In this document: piece by piece, positions 5,763 through 7,351 of the stretch | How the letters are laid out: every line of letters starts with the position of its first letter | How positions within the stretch are numbered: position 1 is the first letter of the stretch | From: an uncultured Christensenellaceae bacterium | Lineage (GTDB): Bacteria; Bacillota; Clostridia; Christensenellales; Pumilibacteraceae | Length of the DNA: 7,351 bases | Direction of reading: 5' to 3' | Assembly: GCA_910587805.1 (NCBI GenBank) | Contig: CAJUNM010000022.1 | Location: 1 to 7,351, forward strand | The notes under the pieces: model-generated | The model's input: the letters and a program-made list of their open reading frames with translations, nothing else | Databases searched by the model: none | What the model was told of the DNA's origin: nothing | Program-made: the position numbers and the translations under genes

Positions 5763-7351
5763 TCACTGTTTTAACGTAACGGCGGCGTTTTCCGATCCGA
5801 TCGTTGCGCCTGCGAGATTGCACGCAACGCCGCCGTCCGAACTTATTACTTTAATCGTAATTTCGTTGTCGCCCGATTCGAGATCGATCTCGGCGATAGC
5901 GATTTTTACGAAAGTAGTCCACGAATTGCCTTTCGGCATCAGTGTAAACGAATCAACGGTTTTCCCGTTTACTTTCAGCTCGAACGCTTGACCGAACAAA
6001 TAATTACCGTGTTCGCTCGCATCGAGAAAGATCACCGCGCGGCTCGCCGAAGTCGCGTTTACGGTAAAGCCTATCTCGGCGGCGGTGTTGCCCGCGATGT
6101 TTCCCAATGCGGAGCAAGCTCCGTCTTTGAACACCCCGCCGCTCGTGCGGATTCCTTGCGCAATACCGTTTTCGTCGGCGAACGCAATATCGACGCTGTT
6201 CCATTCCGACGCATATCCGAACGGCGATCCGCTCGTAAGCGAGAACGATCGCTCGGTTTCGGTCACGAATTTTATGCCGCGAATATTATAATCGAATCCT
6301 TTGCCGACAAAGACGATCTCCGATACTCCCGCACCGAACTCCACAAGTTCGAGTTTGATGTGATCGTAATCCGTCCACTGCGCTTTGCCTCTCGGCATTG
6401 CGACATAGCTTGTTACCGATCTGCCGTTTACATAAAGATCGAACGCATCGCAAAACGCTTTATCGGCATTGAGATTGCTTACGTTGAGATACAGCGCGGC
6501 TGTGCAATCGGCGTCGGCAGATACGGTGAACACTGCGAATCTGCCTTTCGCGTTCATTTGTCCCAAGCAGTTCTCGCCGGCATTGACGTTGCCGTTGGTC
6601 TTTACGCCCTCGCTCAAAACTCCGTCTGTCAATGCGTTCAAGTCCGTCTCGAACGTCCACGATTTATCGGGCGACACATAAGGCGTACAAACCGCCGAAT
6701 CAGACTTAAGCGTTATACCTTTTACGTTTCCCGCCAGATCGAGATCGCCCGTCGGAAGCACGGTAATCGCTATTCTGTTTTTGCCTTGAACGAGCGTTAC
6801 CTCGGCGATGAGATAACTGTTGAAAGTAGTCCAACGCGTATCGGTTTGCGATATATCGGTATCGCTCGAAACGTCGACGCCGTTTACCTCGAGAGCATAC
6901 GCATCGTCGAACGTGAAAGCGCCCGCTCTGTCGCATACGGTAAAGTACAAAAGCGCACTTCCCGATTTGTCCGCCGAAACGTCGAATATCATCGAAGCAT
7001 ACTCGTTTTTAGCCACGCCGCCTATATGATCGGAGTTGATAACGAAACCGCTCGACCCGCTCTTGAGTATGACGTTTTCGTTTTGCACTCCGTCGGTTAC
7101 TACGTCGAACGCATACGCAGGATATTCGCGCCATACCGCCGTGAACAACACGTCGTTGTCGGGCATCGTGTATTCGTCGCCCGCATTATAAGTTGTCTCG
7201 CCGTCGCTCCACCCGACAAAGACGCACGCTTCTTTAACGATCCCGTCCGATGCCGGAAGATTGAATTTTTCGCCGAATGAGTAAATCGTATCGGGAACTT
7301 CACCGTCGCCGCCGTCAAGATCGAAAGCCGCGTTATGATCGTGTCCTTCGC
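5763..7351 (-). CDS. Large surface-type protein: InlB B-repeat plus three beta-sandwich-like repeats (N-terminus outside window)
   Basis: The frame stays open to the right edge, so the gene starts beyond the window; 528 C-terminal residues are visible. An ATG at 7166 is internal, because the repeat unit runs across it. Visible residues about 6-73 form a Listeria-Bacteroides (InlB B) repeat, recognisable from FDLDGGDG, FVGWSDGETTYNAGDEYTMP and the ending LFTAVW. Then three related units of about 140 residues follow (visible residues about 79-217, 230-363 and 383-520). Each holds a hydrophobic strand, a VNG turn, a WTTF/WTDY motif and a VxLxxGxNxIxI-like strand, as in extracellular carbohydrate-binding beta-sandwiches. 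The C-terminus (AAVTLKQ) has no LPxTG motif or membrane anchor. Any signal peptide or catalytic domain would lie outside the window. A role in binding glycans or cell-surface adhesion is inferred from domain type only. Confidence 0.85.
   Translation of the reverse strand, partial: EGHDHNAAFDLDGGDGEVPDTIYSFGEKFNLPASDGIVKEACVFVGWSDGETTYNAGDEYTMPDNDVLFTAVWREYPAYAFDVVTDGVQNENVILKSGSSGFVINSDHIGGVAKNEYASMIFDVSADKSGSALLYFTVCDRAGAFTFDDAYALEVNGVDVSSDTDISQTDTRWTTFNSYLIAEVTLVQGKNRIAITVLPTGDLDLAGNVKGITLKSDSAVCTPYVSPDKSWTFETDLNALTDGVLSEGVKTNGNVNAGENCLGQMNAKGRFAVFTVSADADCTAALYLNVSNLNADKAFCDAFDLYVNGRSVTSYVAMPRGKAQWTDYDHIKLELVEFGAGVSEIVFVGKGFDYNIRGIKFVTETERSFSLTSGSPFGYASEWNSVDIAFADENGIAQGIRTSGGVFKDGACSALGNIAGNTAAEIGFTVNATSASRAVIFLDASEHGNYLFGQAFELKVNGKTVDSFTLMPKGNSWTTFVKIAIAEIDLESGDNEITIKVISSDGGVACNLAGATIGSENAAVTLKQ
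5790..7115 (-). repeat. Three tandem ~152-residue protein repeats
   Basis: Approximate units are 6699-7115, 6261-6662 and 5790-6203. The conserved WT pair recurs exactly 152 residues apart (visible residues 173, 325 and 477) and the VNG turn at 152-153. Identity is modest and DNA identity is not obvious, so this is an old, diverged tandem duplication rather than a recent one. Confidence 0.75.

Noticed and set aside
5988..7280. 430-codon open frame on the plus strand
   Set aside because: It lies antisense to the repeat protein, is rich in Arg and Ile as expected of a shadow frame in this codon usage, has no recognisable domain, and the opposite strand has a continuous repeat structure.
1..7351. 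CRISPR array, insertion sequence or transposase
   Set aside because: No regularly spaced short repeats, no transposase-like protein and no terminal inverted repeats are visible; the inverted repeats found are terminators.

Overview
The window looks like chromosomal DNA from a low-to-mid-GC Gram-positive bacterium, probably a Clostridia-like gut lineage. The clues are strong GGAGG-type ribosome binding sites, consensus sigma-70 promoters, encoded CCA ends on the tRNAs, an rdgB/metallophosphoesterase pair and a large surface-type protein with a Listeria-Bacteroides (InlB B) repeat. The lineage is an inference; no rRNA or other strong marker gene is present.

Layout. Positions 1-242 (minus strand) hold a tRNA cluster read Gly(TCC), Arg(TCT), His(GTG; 3' end cut by the window edge), behind a near-consensus promoter. 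Positions 310-1358 (minus) hold a two-gene operon: rdgB (XTP/dITP diphosphatase, nucleotide-pool cleaning) overlapping a YfcE/MJ0936-type metallophosphoesterase by ATGA. Its predicted transcription start falls on the rdgB start codon. Divergently, tRNA-Leu(TAG) lies at 1502-1584 with its own promoter and an immediate hairpin terminator.

Positions 1632-5682 (plus) are the most interesting part: five tightly packed genes, either overlapping or 2-5 bases apart. They encode (1) a short N-formylglutamate-amidohydrolase-like hydrolase, (2) a 437-residue protein with a CDC48-N/double-psi-barrel-like region and a C-terminal membrane anchor, (3) and (4) two divergent tandem RimK-type ATP-grasp ligases, and (5) a GNAT acetyltransferase. 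ATP-grasp enzymes of this type join an amino acid or similar amine to a carboxylate; the hydrolase family cuts N-acyl/amide bonds of glutamate-like groups; GNATs acylate amines. Together they could build, trim and cap a small peptide or amino-acid conjugate, perhaps organised at the membrane by gene 2. This function is a hypothesis: no substrate peptide gene lies in the operon. Genes 1 and 2 are visibly more AT-rich (30-43% GC in sampled lines) than genes 3 and 4 (52-57%), so the operon may be a junction of foreign and resident DNA next to a tRNA gene.

A bidirectional hairpin terminator at 5695-5727 ends this operon and the convergent gene. From 5763 to the right edge (minus) lies the C-terminal part of a large, probably extracellular protein: one InlB-type repeat followed by three ~152-residue beta-sandwich-like repeats.
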